From contig OX359287.1 in NCBI GenBank assembly GCA_947179155.2, forward strand, positions 716,501 through 780,500: a DNA stretch of 64,000 nucleotides, in the 5' to 3' direction. Source of the DNA: Hedera helix. Lineage: Eukaryota; Streptophyta; Magnoliopsida; Apiales; Araliaceae. Positions within the stretch are counted from its first letter, which is position 1, and the number at the start of each line of letters is the position of its first letter. A program made the translations under genes and the position numbers. The notes under the pieces are model-generated. The model was not told the origin of the DNA and ran no database searches. It saw only the letters and a list, made by a program, of their open reading frames with translations. Shown one piece after another: positions 35,011-48,032 of this stretch.

Positions 35011-37353
35011 TCCCCATACTGTTTAACCTTAACTATTACAACATATAAAAGAAAATAATATTTACATAATTGTATTTACATAACTCTCAAAACAAAAGAG
35101 CTAAAACAAGTAATAACTACTCATGCACTTTCTCATTGCCTTTGTCTATCACTGTTCCTCCGGATGTTTCGTTCTTAGCTGAAATGTTAAGTTTAAGTAA
35201 GAATAAACATTCAAAATGCTCAACAAGTATAATAGTTTAAGATAAACAGTTCGTAACTAAATAAGCTTTAATGAAATATTTTAGCAGTGGAACAACAATT
35301 GTGAATTAAAATGAATAACGGTTTTTCAAACTTTTGATTAAAACACTACTGAGGGTCACAAGACCTTGAACCTTACAGGTTAACAAGAAATACTACTATA
35401 ACTGTATTCATACAGACTATCTAAGTCGTGATGGTATGCAAGGGGATCAGCCTTTTGTACCTATGTATTGTGGACAAACATTTTGTTCTCAAACGCGAAG
35501 GATCAGAGTTACCTTAACAATTTATTTTTGAAAAGAATTATAAACAACAACTTAGATAAATAATTGAATAACGACTACTATGAATAAAGCATGGTTCGCG
35601 AAAATCATGAATCTAATATACATGTACCAATAAGCGTCTAGCCAAATCAATTAGCATAGACATACAATAAAAAAATTCCTTTGAAAAGAATTTTGAACCA
35701 ATAACGAAATTTGAAGATTATTAATATCATTTTTAAAACCAACGAGTATAACTTGATATTCAATATTAACGTTTGAAAATATAACTAGAATACTTGCATG
35801 GAATACAAGTAAAGGAAACTTGCACAATTATCAATTTGTGTAAGTTAGAAAACTTGCAATCAATATAGAATATTCTCAAAGTGAGGGAACTTGCCTTCCG
35901 TTGTAAATCGATATTGCGTATGGCTGTTATACTTATTGCGTAACCTTACCAATCACCGTAAACCTATGTAATATAAACTCACGTTATTACAAAACGTATA
36001 CACACAACTTGATTCTAAGTTTTCATCCACATTCGTTCAATCCTAGATTAATTAATTAAATCCTAATTAGTAACCAAGTTGAAAATATTATTCCAAACAA
36101 TGATTAATTACATACTAGAATACAATACCTTATTATTTATACCATTTGAATGTTAATACAACTAAGCACATAACCATGTTCATAGTTCCCTTTTTTTTTA
36201 AAACTTCATACGTTTTAGTTCAACATTCAAATTCCCAGTTGTAAATCAAAATTGAATTCATTATAAAAGTATAGATTAGTATATGCCTTAGAATATATTT
36301 TGAATTAAATTATGTTTTAAAAATATAATTAATTATAACATTAAATCATTTGAATGAATAATAAATGAAAATAAAATTTAAAAACAACTTCTGCACACTG
36401 CGCCCCGGCGCACTCTGTGTGCCTAAACACTGTGCCCCGGCACAGTCGACAGAGGCAATCTCGATGGGGGCACGTTCATATTGTGCCCCCATGCGATGCC
36501 CTATTCCAGAAATCTGTATTTCTCGGCATTTTTCAGGTCACTCTGAAAATTCATATCTCACAAACCATTGATCCAAAAACTCCCAAATTTGAACCATCAA
36601 AGTAATACTATATAATATTTTAGAAAAATAATATATAATCAAAATAACACTTTCAAGTTATGATTCCATACGACCAAAAGTAAGCATTTATAACATATTT
36701 TTATTGAAAACAAGTTTGTGAGAAATCATTTTAAACCACATTGGGCTAGTTTTGAAACCTTTATACAACCAAAATAACCTTAATACATGTGCATGTATAT
36801 ACAACTTCATTAAGAAATCCTAAATTCTTATGTTTTGAAAAAATTAGCTTCATTGAAGTATTTATACAAATAGTTAACATACATGCTTTAGAAAGTCATT
36901 ATTCATGAACATCAACACAACGCATAACCTCCAAATCACAAATCAAACCTTATACCACCTGAATCCATCTAATTCACAATAATCAAACCTCCCACATCAA
37001 CAATCAAATACAATTTAACTAATAAACAACTAATTTCTATAAACTAGAGAGAAATAAATTATACCCTTTACATGAAGCTTAGCTTTAACTCATTACTCAA
37101 ATTCTTGATGGTGGCTGAAATTGAAACATCTCTAAATGAATCTCTACCCAATACTTCTTGAATAATTAGTTTGAAACATAATTCCAATATCTTGGTGTCA
37201 ATTTGGTTGAGGTAATAGAGTAATTTGTGAAGAATTCTTGATTTAGGCTTGGAAAAATATGGTTGATTGTTTTATAACTAAAAATTTAGAGTATACAAAT
37301 CGTACGAACTTTGCACTTTAGAATGTCTAAAACTAAAATGCATCAATACATAT
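35011..37353 (-). mobile_element. Minus-strand gypsy LTR, partial
   Basis: The text around 35150-35240, read on minus, has 'cttgttgagc', then 'catttcagctaa', matching LTR 3' regions elsewhere in the window. A GC-rich palindrome cluster lies at 36399-36492. It is cut on one side by RT sequence and on the other by a Copia-like LTR at 37354. It is probably the other LTR of the same minus-strand element, with PBS, gag and protease deleted. No gene is seen. Confidence 0.5.
36399..36492 (-). repeat. Three perfect GC-rich palindromes
   Basis: TGCGCC-CC-GGCGCA (36399-36412), TGTGCC-CC-GGCACA (36431-36444) and ATGGGGGCAC / GTGCCCCCAT (36464-36492, 9-nt loop). All three stems are perfect although their sequences differ, inside otherwise AT-rich LTR. 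Confidence 0.8.
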
Positions 37354-38251
37354 TGTTAGGAACTGCATGTTTAATTAAATGATGACATGGTCGCTTACAT
37401 TGATAATGTTTGATAAAAGTATATTTGTCAAAATAGTTTTTGTAAAGTCCTTTCCTGTTTCATATTGTACAAGGATTTAGTTTAGAAAAAATTAAATATG
37501 TTAGGTTGATCTTATGAGGGGGGAAAAATTATTGTATAGCGTTTAGGACAGATCGTATCGATGGCATCTCTGGATTGTATAACAATAAAAAGATCGCATT
37601 GCACAGTCATATCATATTGGAAGCTAAGATCGTATAACATAAGGAAGATCATATTACAAAGACTGATCGTATTGCAAGTCAAGTTCATGGAACAACAGGC
37701 GAATCGCATTACGAAATCAAAATCGTATTGCAATTATAATTCATATAGCAAGATATGTTCATAAAACAATGTGAAATCTACCAAGTCTTAGTGACTTGAA
37801 GAGATCTAAGTGATCTAGACTAAGTGCCCTCGTTGTCTGAGACTAAGTGACTCAAAGGAACCATAGTGGTTCAGTTGTAACTGATCTTTGTGATCATATC
37901 CTTAATGGATTTCCTACTCGTGGAGTATGAGTTATTCAGTCTCTGAACCACTTAAACTTTGTTGTCTCTTTTAAATATTTACTTTCTATACTTACTTTCT
38001 ATCATATATTGAACTGTGACTGTGTATGATTCTATCTCAGAACTATATGTGTTCAATATGATCTAAAAAAGGGATCTTCAAAATTATATTCTGCTATGCA
38101 TAATCAATATTGATCAATTTATTTTAAATTAACTTTAAAATTAACAAAAGTTTTTGAAAATACCTCTTTAACACCCCCCCCCCCCCCCCCCCCCCCCCGG
38201 TTCTAGATCTTTTCTATGCCTCTGAAAAACTACACATGATATCATAGCAGG
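37354..38251 (+). mobile_element. Copia-like LTR, third copy, with PBS-like site
   Basis: Starts TGTTAGGAACTGC, has the family's 'ttaggttgatctt', 'gaaccacttaaac' and 'tattctgctatg' blocks, and ends about 38236. It is followed by TGATATCATAGCAGG (38237-38251), a mutated form of the initiator-tRNA-Met primer site. That makes it a 5' LTR whose interior has been cut away. The repeated word here is GATCGTAT or AATCGTATTGC rather than CTACGAT. A run of 25 C residues (38174-38198) sits at the C-rich LTR end. Confidence 0.65.
38174..38198 (+). repeat. C25 homopolymer
   Basis: Twenty-five consecutive C residues, counted directly. The related LTRs have only four (9250s) and nine (31330s) at this spot. 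Confidence 0.9.
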
Positions 38252-39780
38252 TTTGAGCTAAACTTGGAGTCAAACTTTAAGCCAAAGTTTGGTTATTATT
38301 ATTACACTTTATACCCTAGCCTTGAATGGCCTATAAATAGAGAGCTTAAATTCATTAGTTTCTCACCAATTCACCAAGTAAATTCGAGCAACAAAGCTAT
38401 AGAGTAATATTATTAGATTAATCTTGTTGAAGAATAAAGAAGCCTTGCGCAAATTATTGTCAAAGCTTGCACTCCAGGAGGTAATCTCTAGTTGTTATTA
38501 TGTTCAATTTCAATTGATAGTTATAGCTAAATCGAGCAAATATAAGTAGTTATAATGCTCAAATTTTTTTATGTTTAGATTAGTGAAATCACAATTGCAA
38601 GTAGTTATAATGTCCAATTTAGTTCAAGTATCGAGTCGAAAATATCAAAATCCTAATTGTTACGATATTCGATTAGTTCTTCGTATTCTTGAGAAAAATC
38701 ATGAATCTATATATACTTAGGTTTATGAATATATTATTTAATGTTATAGAGTGGTAAAACATGGTAGCTTCACTTTTCAATGCTAATGGCATCGTGTTTC
38801 ACCTAGCTAAAACAAGAAATTTTGAATTTAGTTGGCATACTATCTGTATAAGCCATTTTTCGATCCCTTGTGGTTGGAATATTGATTTTAAATATTAAAA
38901 AAAAGTTGTAGAGAGGGAAATTCTGATGATTATGGAATCAAGAATCACCCCAAAATATTTTGAAACGAATGAATTATGCATGGTTTAGTAAAAGAGGTTT
39001 CTACAGTCAAAAAGTTGGATTTTTAAGTTCCAAAGCACATGGCCCCGACGGTTTCAGAGCCTGCCCAAACCGTGACCTCTTAGCCAAACATGGCCCCAAC
39101 AGATTCAGCTAGTGTAAATACACGGCCCCTGCTATGGACCCCAAAATTTCCAAAAATGTGAAATTTTAATTTCTTTTGATATCCAAACTAGCCTAAACAT
39201 TATAAAAGGTTATAATGTCCAACATGAAACCTAAAGAAGTACTAATTCTTTTAAGTTAAAGTCCAATTTTAAACTAATTAACCTATCCAAATCTAAGAAA
39301 TTGAATAGGCTATTCGAAAGTCAAGTAAGCTTATAGTATTAAACTGTAAATGAAACACAATTAGGAACTTAAAATTGAGATTCTTGAACACAAAAGTATT
39401 ATAATAGAGTCTTAATGGGACTAATAGTTATGTCAAACTCATATACCCTGTAGGCCATCTGAATAAACGTATAAATTAACGTAAACAGTATTAGTGCATC
39501 GAGTCAAGTCTTTCCAACTTATGTTTATATGTAAGTTCTAGACTCTTCCTTAAATTGTTGTGTGTATGTGCAATTGTGTTTATATGAAATTTGTGAAGAA
39601 ATCGATATGTGAACAGATATGTTGATTAACTGTTAAATGTTAATTGATTATGAAATGCTATATTATTGAGTAAAAGCATGATAAAGAATATGTTGAATTA
39701 TAAATTGTGTATGTGTTATTTGTTAGACTTGTTGAGCCATTATGCTCATTCCTGCGAATAAAATTATATTTACAGTTAAG
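38252..39780 (+). mobile_element. 5' LTR fragment of an old gypsy element
   Basis: Directly repeated at 45065-46588: the same TATA stretch (cctataaata), the same 'tttctcaccaattcaccaagtaa', and the same block order up to 'cagttaagaag'. The upstream half of this copy is missing where it meets the Copia-like LTR. A GC-rich cluster lies at 39041-39135, including an ACGGTTT/AAACCGT stem. Confidence 0.65.
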
Positions 39781-42700
39781 AAGAATAATAAGAAGATCAT
39801 GGATTTAAAGGAGAGTGCGCATACCAAATTATTTATTTGTCTTTTATTTGTAGTCATAGAGACTTCTGTAATACGAACAAGTAAATCATATAACCGAATA
39901 TTATTCAATGATATTATCATATTATCATCAAAGAGTGTTACGTCTTTAAATTTAATTGAACTTAAAATTGTTAAACATGAAAACAATGTTGAGAAAAAAC
40001 TATTTGTCTGAATGATGATATAGAATAAAATTGTGAGTGCAGTAAAAACAGAGATCTAGCACCGATGAAAAACCAAATTTGTCACAATGTTTTTTCTGTT
40101 CCAAGTACAAGTGTGTTATTTAAATTGTGAATTTTAGATAAATAGAAAATACCATTATGAATAGATATCTCTATAAAGATATGTATTCGAGTAAGGGTAT
40201 TGAATAATATGGGGAGTTCTGTAAGAAAAGGAATCCTACCACAGATAAAGATGCAAACATTTATCGCAAGATTCTTCTGTTCCAAAAATAATTATATAGT
40301 TAATGTTGTGAACCTTGGATATATTGAAGTATAGAATGTCTAAATCCTAAAGTTAAAAATTTTATCGGTATATATGGTGTTATCCGTGTATACGAATAAA
40401 CTACAAGTTGATACTTGTAAAAAGGATGAGATTGAGGCCAAGTTATGATCCAGGAATGGAAGGAAAAAAATTGCCTGTAATAGACTAGTTAAATCAATAG
40501 TTATTGGTAGAATATATGGAAGATAATGCACAAAGTCCGTTATAGCAAGTACGAGAAGATATCAGAGCTGTGGATTATAGTTTTAAGGTAACGAGTACCT
40601 TAGGATATAATCTGAGGATAAGAGTAAATGGACTTGTGAAGAGTCTATAGATAATTAAAAGATATGCATAAATTTTATTAGATCTTAATACGTAAAATCA
40701 TTATGTGAAATATACTAAGCCAAATGAATTCTTTTTCAGGAGGACGAAAAATAAAGAACGTCAATAAGGTTTTAAGGAAGTTGAATAAAAATAAAAAGAA
40801 GAAAGAGGCAATCAATACGTGTGGCAAAGATCACATTAGAGTGAGCTTGCAATGGATAAAAGAGGGCTCTTAGAACCCAAAGTAGTTAGAGACCCAAAGA
40901 TAAGGGACATCAATGAGATATTAAGAAGTGAACCCATGGTGGATCTAGCGAGCAATCCAGAATGGTATTCTGAAAACCCAAGGAAGATCAAGAAGAAGAG
41001 TTAAAAGAAGCCATAGTGGCAACCATAAGCACATCGGCAGGGATGCAAGATGCAAATAGCATGATAGTTATCCTGGAGGAAATATGAAAGATGGAGATAT
41101 GGTTAAACAACCACTTGGAGTCTACTTTGAGTAAAATGGAAGGAGAACGTAATAAGTTGCAAGCTCAACTTGCAAAGATAGTAGAAGGATGCATTACATC
41201 AAAGAAAGATCCAAACAAAAGAAAATAGAATAACACTAAAGGGAATAAACCAACTAATAATAAAGGAAAGAATAAAGTAGAAACATGTAAAACTTGTGGC
41301 AAGTGTCACATGGGAATATGTTTGATAGGGAAGAATATGTGTTATAACTGTAGACAAGAGGGGCATCTTGCTATCAATTGCCCAAATTCGAAGAAGAACA
41401 AATGTTTCTGTTGTGCTGTTACGGACCACCATGCAAAGAATTGTCCGAAGAAAGAAAGATCAGGAGAATCTGGTCTGTAGAAGAAGTTACATGAAAACTT
41501 AGAGATAAATACACTATGTTTTATTGTTGCACTATGTACAGTATTATAATATTTTGATATAAATAGAAGAGTAATGTTTGAATTAGATCATGTGTTATGA
41601 TGTGATTATATATAAATATAATACATAAAAACTTGACAAAATAAAGAAGTAAACTCATAAAGAAGTACAAATGATAAGTATTGAGTTAAAAAAAATCATA
41701 GTTAGAAAATGAGTATAGATCTCAATTGAAAATTCATGTTAGCAAAATTGAGTTAAATGACTCTCTTGAATATGCAAGAGTTTAATATGCGTTAGGGAAC
41801 CGATTTAACTACACACTATTGGTACAAATGATTCATGGTCAGTGTTTTCAAAGTTGGATACACACTAAATGATATCATCGAGGATAGTGCGAAAGAGACA
41901 GGGAACTAATTTATTAGTTCTTGGGTAGAGAAAATACTCAATTGACTATCTTGATAATAGATTGAAATCTTGTGTTAAACTCTTCTTTGTATATATTCTA
42001 GGAAGTTGATTCTTTTCTTACATGTATATTGATTAGTTACTAGTTGTTTCGTCAAAATTATAGTTTAAAGATATTTATATGTTAGTTATTGAGTGAACGA
42101 ACCCTTTTATTAGAAATGGCTACAATATGCCAGTCAAACCGACTATGAGATGCGGCTACGAAATTTGTCATAATCAAGGGGTGTTGAAACATATCAATAT
42201 GAACTGAGATATTTTTAATTATGTGTTAATAATAAAGGGAACTAACATATTTATTTTTGGTTTAAACAACCAATCATTTTACTATTTTACTATATATTTG
42301 CAAAACTTATGTTGTGGTTAGGGGATAGTGGAAGAGATAGAGGATTAAGGGTATTTAAATATTCTAGCTATGCTAGATTCTTACTTAGGTGCCTTTAAAA
42401 AGAAAAATGAATTTGTTATCATCAATACATGGTTGCCCGGGTGTGGAGTTAAACACATCGTTACCTGTTATGATATGATAAAACCTAAAATAATTTTTAA
42501 AACGAAAATTTTTTGAGTTATGTTATTTATATGTCTATACTATTTGTTTAAGCTAGACAAAATTAAATTGAAAAATAAAAGAGAATTTTTCATAAACGCA
42601 CCATGAAACCTGGTGTGGTTATGATAAATGATGAGTCATCAACGCACTATTACAAGGTGCAGTATACAGTAATAAAATTAAATTTTAAAAGTTTTGAATG

Positions 42701-42983
42701 GTTTAAAGATGAGTCAATGTCAATTGTTTTGGCTAGGCAAACCTGTTATGTAGTTCAGCAGGTTAGTAATCTGACGCATACGGATGTTTTAAATGTCATA
42801 AAGACATGTGGTATTAAAAGCTGATAACTTGAAGTATTGTTACTAGTGTTTTCAGTCTTTATAATTGCTAAACATGGAGCTTGTTCTTATTCTTATTTGA
42901 TTGCTACATATAAGGATTTTTTTAGCCCTTGTGACTGTTAAACATTTGTTTGTTATATAACATTATTTAGACCTAAAAAACAG
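39781..42983 (+). mobile_element. Interior of the old gypsy element
   Basis: Only the gag C-terminus (41100-41480) is legible. The remainder is AT-rich with scattered short open frames. RT, RNase H and integrase motifs were not found, so most of pol is deleted or decayed. Confidence 0.5.
41100..41480 (+). pseudogene. gag C-terminus with CCHC zinc knuckles
   Basis: In one frame ending at the TAG at 41478-41480 the translation shows CKTCGKCHMGIC, then CYNCRQEGHLAINC, then CFCCAVTDHHAKNC. The last two are exact C-X2-C-X4-H-X4-C knuckles, typical of the nucleocapsid part of Ty3/gypsy Gag, which binds the genomic RNA. Upstream, a TAG at about 41226 interrupts the frame, so this is a relic. Confidence 0.75.
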
Positions 42984-44113
42984 GTCAGGCTAGGCAAAAT
43001 TCGGATCAAGACAAAATGGGCCAGGTTTTTTTGGGCTGGAAATAATAAACCCGGTTGGGTCGGGCCGAGCCGGCCAACGGGCCAATTTGTTTGCCCAAAG
43101 CCATCTTAAATAGAGCACCGGACAACCACCCCAAGTAACCCTACTAACATCAAGTTTGACCCAACCAAAGTAATCTGAAAACCCATACGTCAAAGTAAAG
43201 CAACTAGTCGACCATAACTAGAGCAGACAACCAGAAGACACCCCCAAACAAAGTGAAAACACCAAAATCATAGCAACCCAGATCAAAACCAATTAGACCT
43301 CATCCACCAAAACCCCCAAAAATTAAACAAATCCAAAATTAGTATATATTATCAATTTATTTTTGGAAAAGCTATTTATTAATTTAACAAATAAAATCAG
43401 TTCCAATCCTACCCATCGCTTCTACTCAATAGGAACTGGGTGGAGGGGGTAAAATAAAAATATATCGTTAATAGATCAAAATATTACGATAGAGATGGAG
43501 AGAGAAATGGATCTTCAATATCTCATTAGGCCATCAAAATTATGTAATTAACACTCATTGAGTTATTGACCCAGATATGCAATTGGCAACATGTTATTAG
43601 ATAGAGAAATTAAAAGTTTAAAGAAATAAATAGGAATATGGGAAAGAGATATAGATTAGAGAGACAAACAAAGGCTTTGAAAAGAGAAACATAGATTAGA
43701 GAGAGAAAACTAAGTGAGAGAAATTGAGAGAAAAGAAACGTGGGAAAGAGGCGAAGAAAGAAACAAAGACTTTGTGAAGAGAGAAGAATTCAGAGAAAGA
43801 CAAAAACAAAAGCACGTGAAGGGTCTGAAGACTGAAAAGAAGCGTTTATGTAAATACTAAATATTAAAAATGTATGGTAAAACATTTTGCAAAGGTCATC
43901 TAGCTCAGTTAATAGAGTGTAAGGCTTTAAACCATATGGTCTAAGGTTCAAGACTGATGGAAGGTATTTTATTTTTAGGGAAAAAGTCAGGTCGGACCAC
44001 CCACTGGTCAGGTCATTGCGAGCCGGACCAAAATGACCCAACTTTTTATGGACTAAAAAATTAAAGCCCAAAGCCCGCTTTTTGACGAGCGGGCCTATTT
44101 TGCCAAGTCTAAT
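42984..44113. mobile_element. Non-autonomous hAT-like element
   Basis: The ends resemble each other in inverted orientation: CTAGGCAAAATTCGG at the left, and CTTGGCAAAATAGGCCCG read from the right on the minus strand. Both are followed by Gly/Pro-like 'gggtcgggccgag' and 'cgggctttgggc' GC stretches. Such TGGCAAA-plus-GGCCCG ends are usual for plant hAT elements. I could not define the 8-bp target duplication. The interior has purine-rich sequence and a tRNA-like relic, but no transposase. Confidence 0.5.
43894..43965 (+). pseudogene. tRNA-Lys-like relic
   Basis: The text TAGCTCAGTTAATAGAG is a tRNA D-arm with A box, preceded by seven bases and followed by an anticodon arm TAAGG-CTTTAAA-CCATA and a GGTTCAAGA B-box-like stretch. 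The layout is closest to plant tRNA-Lys. The anticodon position reads TTA, and the T stem and acceptor stem no longer pair, so it is a pseudogene or the head of a SINE. Confidence 0.6.
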
Positions 44114-44365
44114 AGTATTTGAGAAAGTTCAAAATCTTATGGACCCCTCAGTATCAATTAGAGTGATTCTCTTAAAAGGAAAAGATAGAGTAAGATTAAA
44201 AGTTTAAGACCTAGTATAAGGAGATGTTTAGATTGAATATTTTTGACCTAATTTAAGTATTAAAAATTTGATGTGAGTAAAAATGAATTAAAAAAATTTA
44301 TATTGAAGACTAAATTGGAGATAATCATAATTTCGAGAATAAAATTCTTGTAAGAAGGAGAGAAT
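44114..44365 (+). mobile_element. 3' internal end and polypurine region
   Basis: Contains 'aatttcgagaataaaattcttgtaagaaggagag' just before the LTR start, the standard lead-in to a plant gypsy 3' LTR. A second similar lead-in at 44435-44470 suggests a small duplication. Confidence 0.5.
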
Positions 44366-46588
44366 GAGAGAATGTAATATCCTAAATATTTATAAAACTT
44401 ATAAATATGATATTAAATGGTTAAATATAATTATACTGTAATTTCGAGAACGAAATTCTTGTAAATTGGGTTAAATGTAATATTTCAAATATTTCAAACA
44501 AATACCTAAAAGCGATTGTTCGAGTATCCATTAAGTTATGTAAAAACCTAAAATGACTCGCAGATACGATCGTATACGAATGTATATTAAACCTTTAATC
44601 TAAATTATGTGATATATGATTTTTCTATGTTTAGAATTTTGTATTTTAGTTCAAGTAATTAACCTTAACATTTATTAAAATCAAGAAGTTAATTTAAGGT
44701 TAAAACCTAAATTAGAAAAAAAGTCAAAACTTAAACCCTAATTATGGAACCCAAACCCTAAGGGTTATAACCTAAACCCTAGAAAAGTTACTATTCATAA
44801 TACGCATATAATACAAAAATTATACGGATAGAATACGTGAATAATAAAATAATAATAATACAAAAATTATACTGTATAATTACGAAAAGTCAACTATAAA
44901 TAGTAAAAAGTCAACGTATGAGATTTGGTAATGGAAAGGCATGGAATTTCATTTAGCAAGAAAGAAGAAGGGCATTAGGATCTTAGAAATTTAAGGCTTA
45001 AAGCCAAAATGTAAAGCTTGGAACCAAGCCAAACTTGGAGCCAAAGTCGAAGCCAAGCCAAACTTGGAGCCAAAGTTTGAGCTAAACTTGGAGCCTAAGT
45101 TTGGTTGTTATTATTATCCTTATACCCTAACCTTGAATGGTCAGCCTATAAATAAAGAGCTTAAGTTCATTAGTTTCTCACCAATTCACCAAGTAAATTA
45201 GAGCAACAAAGCTAGAGAGTAATATTGTTAGATTAATCTTATTAAAGAGTAAAGAATCCTTACACAGATTTTTGTCAAAGCTTCCATACCAAGAGGTAAT
45301 CTCTAGTTGTCATTATGTTCAATTTTAATTCATAGTTATAGTAAATCGAGCAAATACAAGTAATTATAATTCTTAAATTTTGTTATGTTTAGATTAATGA
45401 AATCACAATCGCAAGTAGTTATAATGTCCAATTTATTTCAAGTATCGAGTCGAAAACATCAAAACCCTAGTTGTTACAATATTTGATTCGTTCTTCGTGT
45501 TCTTGAGAAAAATCATGAATCTATATATACTTAGGTTTATGATTATGTTATTTAATGTTATAGAGTGGTAAAATATGGTGGCTTAGATTTTCAACGTTTA
45601 TGGCATCATGTTTCACCTGGCTGAAATTTTGAATTTAGTTGATATACTGTTTTTATAAGCCATTTTTCGAACCCTTGTGGTTGGAATCTTGATTTCAAAT
45701 CTAAAATAAAGTTGTAGAGAGGGAAATTCTGATAATAATGAACTCAAGAATTATCTCAAAATATTTTGAAACAAAAGAGTTGCGCATGGGTTAGTAAAAA
45801 AGGTTTCTACAGTCAAAATGTTGGATTTTTAAGTTGTAGAGCAGACGGCCCCGATAGTTTCAGAGCCGGCACCGACCGTGACCTCTTAGCCAAACATGGC
45901 CCCGGCAGACTCAACTAGTGTAAATACACAGCCCCGGTCGTGGACCCAAAAATTTTAAAAAATGTAAGATTTTGATTTCTTTTGATATCCGAACCATCTT
46001 CAACATTATAAGAGGTTATAATGTCCAAAATGAAACCTAAAGAAGTACTAATTCTTCTAAGTTAAAGTACAATGTTAAACTAATTAACCTATCTAAATCT
46101 AAGAAATTGAATAGCTTATTCGAAGTGCAAGTAAGCTTAAGGTATTAAACTGTAAATGAAACACAGTTAGGAACTTAAAGTTGAGATTCTTGAACATAAA
46201 ATTATTATAAGAAAGTCTCAATAGGACTAATGGTTATGTCAAACACATATACCTTGCAAGCCATCTGAATAGACGTAAAAATTAATGTAAACGATATTAT
46301 CGTACCGAGGTAAATCTTCTAAATTTGTGTTTATATGCAAGTCTAAACTCTTACTTAAATTGTTATGTGTATGTGCAATTGTGTTTATATGAAATTTGTG
46401 AATAAATCAATATGTGAACAGATATGCTAATTAACTGTTGAATGTTAATTGATTATGAAATACTATATTGTTTAGTAAAAGCATGATAAAGAATATGTTG
46501 AATCATAAACTATGTATGTGCTATTTGTTAGACTTACTGAGTCATTGTGCTAATTCTTGTGAATAAACTTTATTTGCAGTTAAGAAGA
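44366..46588 (+). mobile_element. 3' LTR of the old gypsy element
   Basis: Starts TGTAATATCCTAAAT after the polypurine lead-in. Its 3' part (45065-46588) is directly repeated in 38252-39780. It includes a TATA stretch at about 45146, a GC-rich cluster at 45840-45955, and 'aaccctaagggttataacc' text at about 44750. It is cut at its 3' end by the Athila-like element. Confidence 0.6.
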
Positions 46589-48032
46589 TGATAATTGAAT
46601 TTTATTCCTAATTATTGAGTATTTTTAGGCTTAATTATTTGTGAGATTTTAAATATTTTTATTATTTTAGGTAAATTATTTAACTTTATGCATTTTTATT
46701 ATTTTTTATTATTTTTATTTAATTTTTATTATTATTTTGTAGGAAAATAAAGGAATTAATCCTTGATAGCAAAACGGTAATAACCAGCTCGATGGCACTT
46801 CTGTAAATAAGTAAAATTGGTGGCAATTTTGTAAATATGCTGAAGATGGGAGATCGCGCGATGCGCATTAAGAAGGGTTCACCAGCACGGAAGTAAAACG
46901 GCATCGTATAAGTATGAGGGAGAACAGTAACCGAGCTATACGCGGGAGGCCAGAAGTAAGGATTAAGACGTTGTAATACTACATCGTTTTGGGGCTGAAG
47001 AAGCAATAACAAGCACATTGCGCACAGTCATTCAGGGCGTTGACCGGTTAAGGGACACGAAGGGGATGTTTGGTTGTGCGTTAATTGGTCAGAATGGGAT
47101 TATTCATGATTTTTGCTTTAATTTGATTCGAATTGGATTTCTTTTCTACTTTTGCTTAGGATTATTAATATACTCCTATAAATTCACTATGAGACTCTTA
47201 TTTTCAAGATATTGACATAGAATAGAATTAGATTAACATATAATTAGAATAGAGTATATTAAATTTATTAGTTTAGAAGCAAATATCCGACGCGAAGGAT
47301 TAGAGAATTATTTGTGGATAATTTGTTATTTAGTTATGGGTTAATATTTAATTGAAATTGCAATTGAACCCAATGTGTAGATTAAATTAATTTATTTTCT
47401 TTTTTAATTATTAATGATCATATATGAATTGTTTATCATATTTTGTGCATTCATGTATAATTATTTGCGCAATAATTAATGAGATAATCTATATGAAATC
47501 AAAAGTGAATTATAGGTTTAGATTTGGATATGATAACATGTGAATTTATTTATTCTTTTTAGGAAGAGTAACATGTTAGTGTATATGATGAATATATCTA
47601 TACACTACTTGTAACTTTATTGAGAGTTTATACTTAATAAATCTATTTTAAATATTTTGCATGAATATAACAACATAACTGAAATAGATCGTTTTATTAA
47701 TTGTTGAAGAAGGTTAATAAATAATTAAGCATTCTCCGTTAATAATTCTATATAATTAATTAATTAATAGTAAGTGAAAAGATTTAAATGAAGCATTGTA
47801 AAAAAATGTGATCTTAAGTATTTTTAATCTAAATTAATCATTTTCATTAATTTAATTTAGTTAGTAATTTTAATTAGTTTTATTTATTAATTTATTGTAA
47901 TTGTTTAAATAAAGTTAATATTTGGTATTAATTATTTTAAATTTCATATGGGTTTGACACTCTCTTTATCATTACATTAGTTGTGGGCCGCGTATACTTG
48001 CGTGTAAATTCCTATTTAAAATTAGGCAAACA
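46589..48032 (+). mobile_element. 5' LTR of a non-autonomous Athila/Tat-like element
   Basis: Starts TGATAATTGAATTTTATTCC and ends GGCAAACA. It is directly repeated at 48703-50410 with clear but diverged similarity. Shared blocks include 'gtaggaaaa', 'ttgatagcaaa', 'tactcctataaat' (the TATA) and the end 'cgtatacttg'. Divergence and indels between the LTRs (1,444 vs 1,708 bp) indicate an old insertion. Confidence 0.7.

Noticed and set aside
37349..38241. Target duplication around the third Copia-like LTR
   Set aside because: Its right side is a PBS followed by another element, so no duplication is expected or seen.
44700..44790. Telomere-like AACCCTAA / CCCTAAACCC text
   Set aside because: Only isolated, imperfect units inside a gypsy LTR; a similar stretch occurs in the related LTR at 32280-32345.
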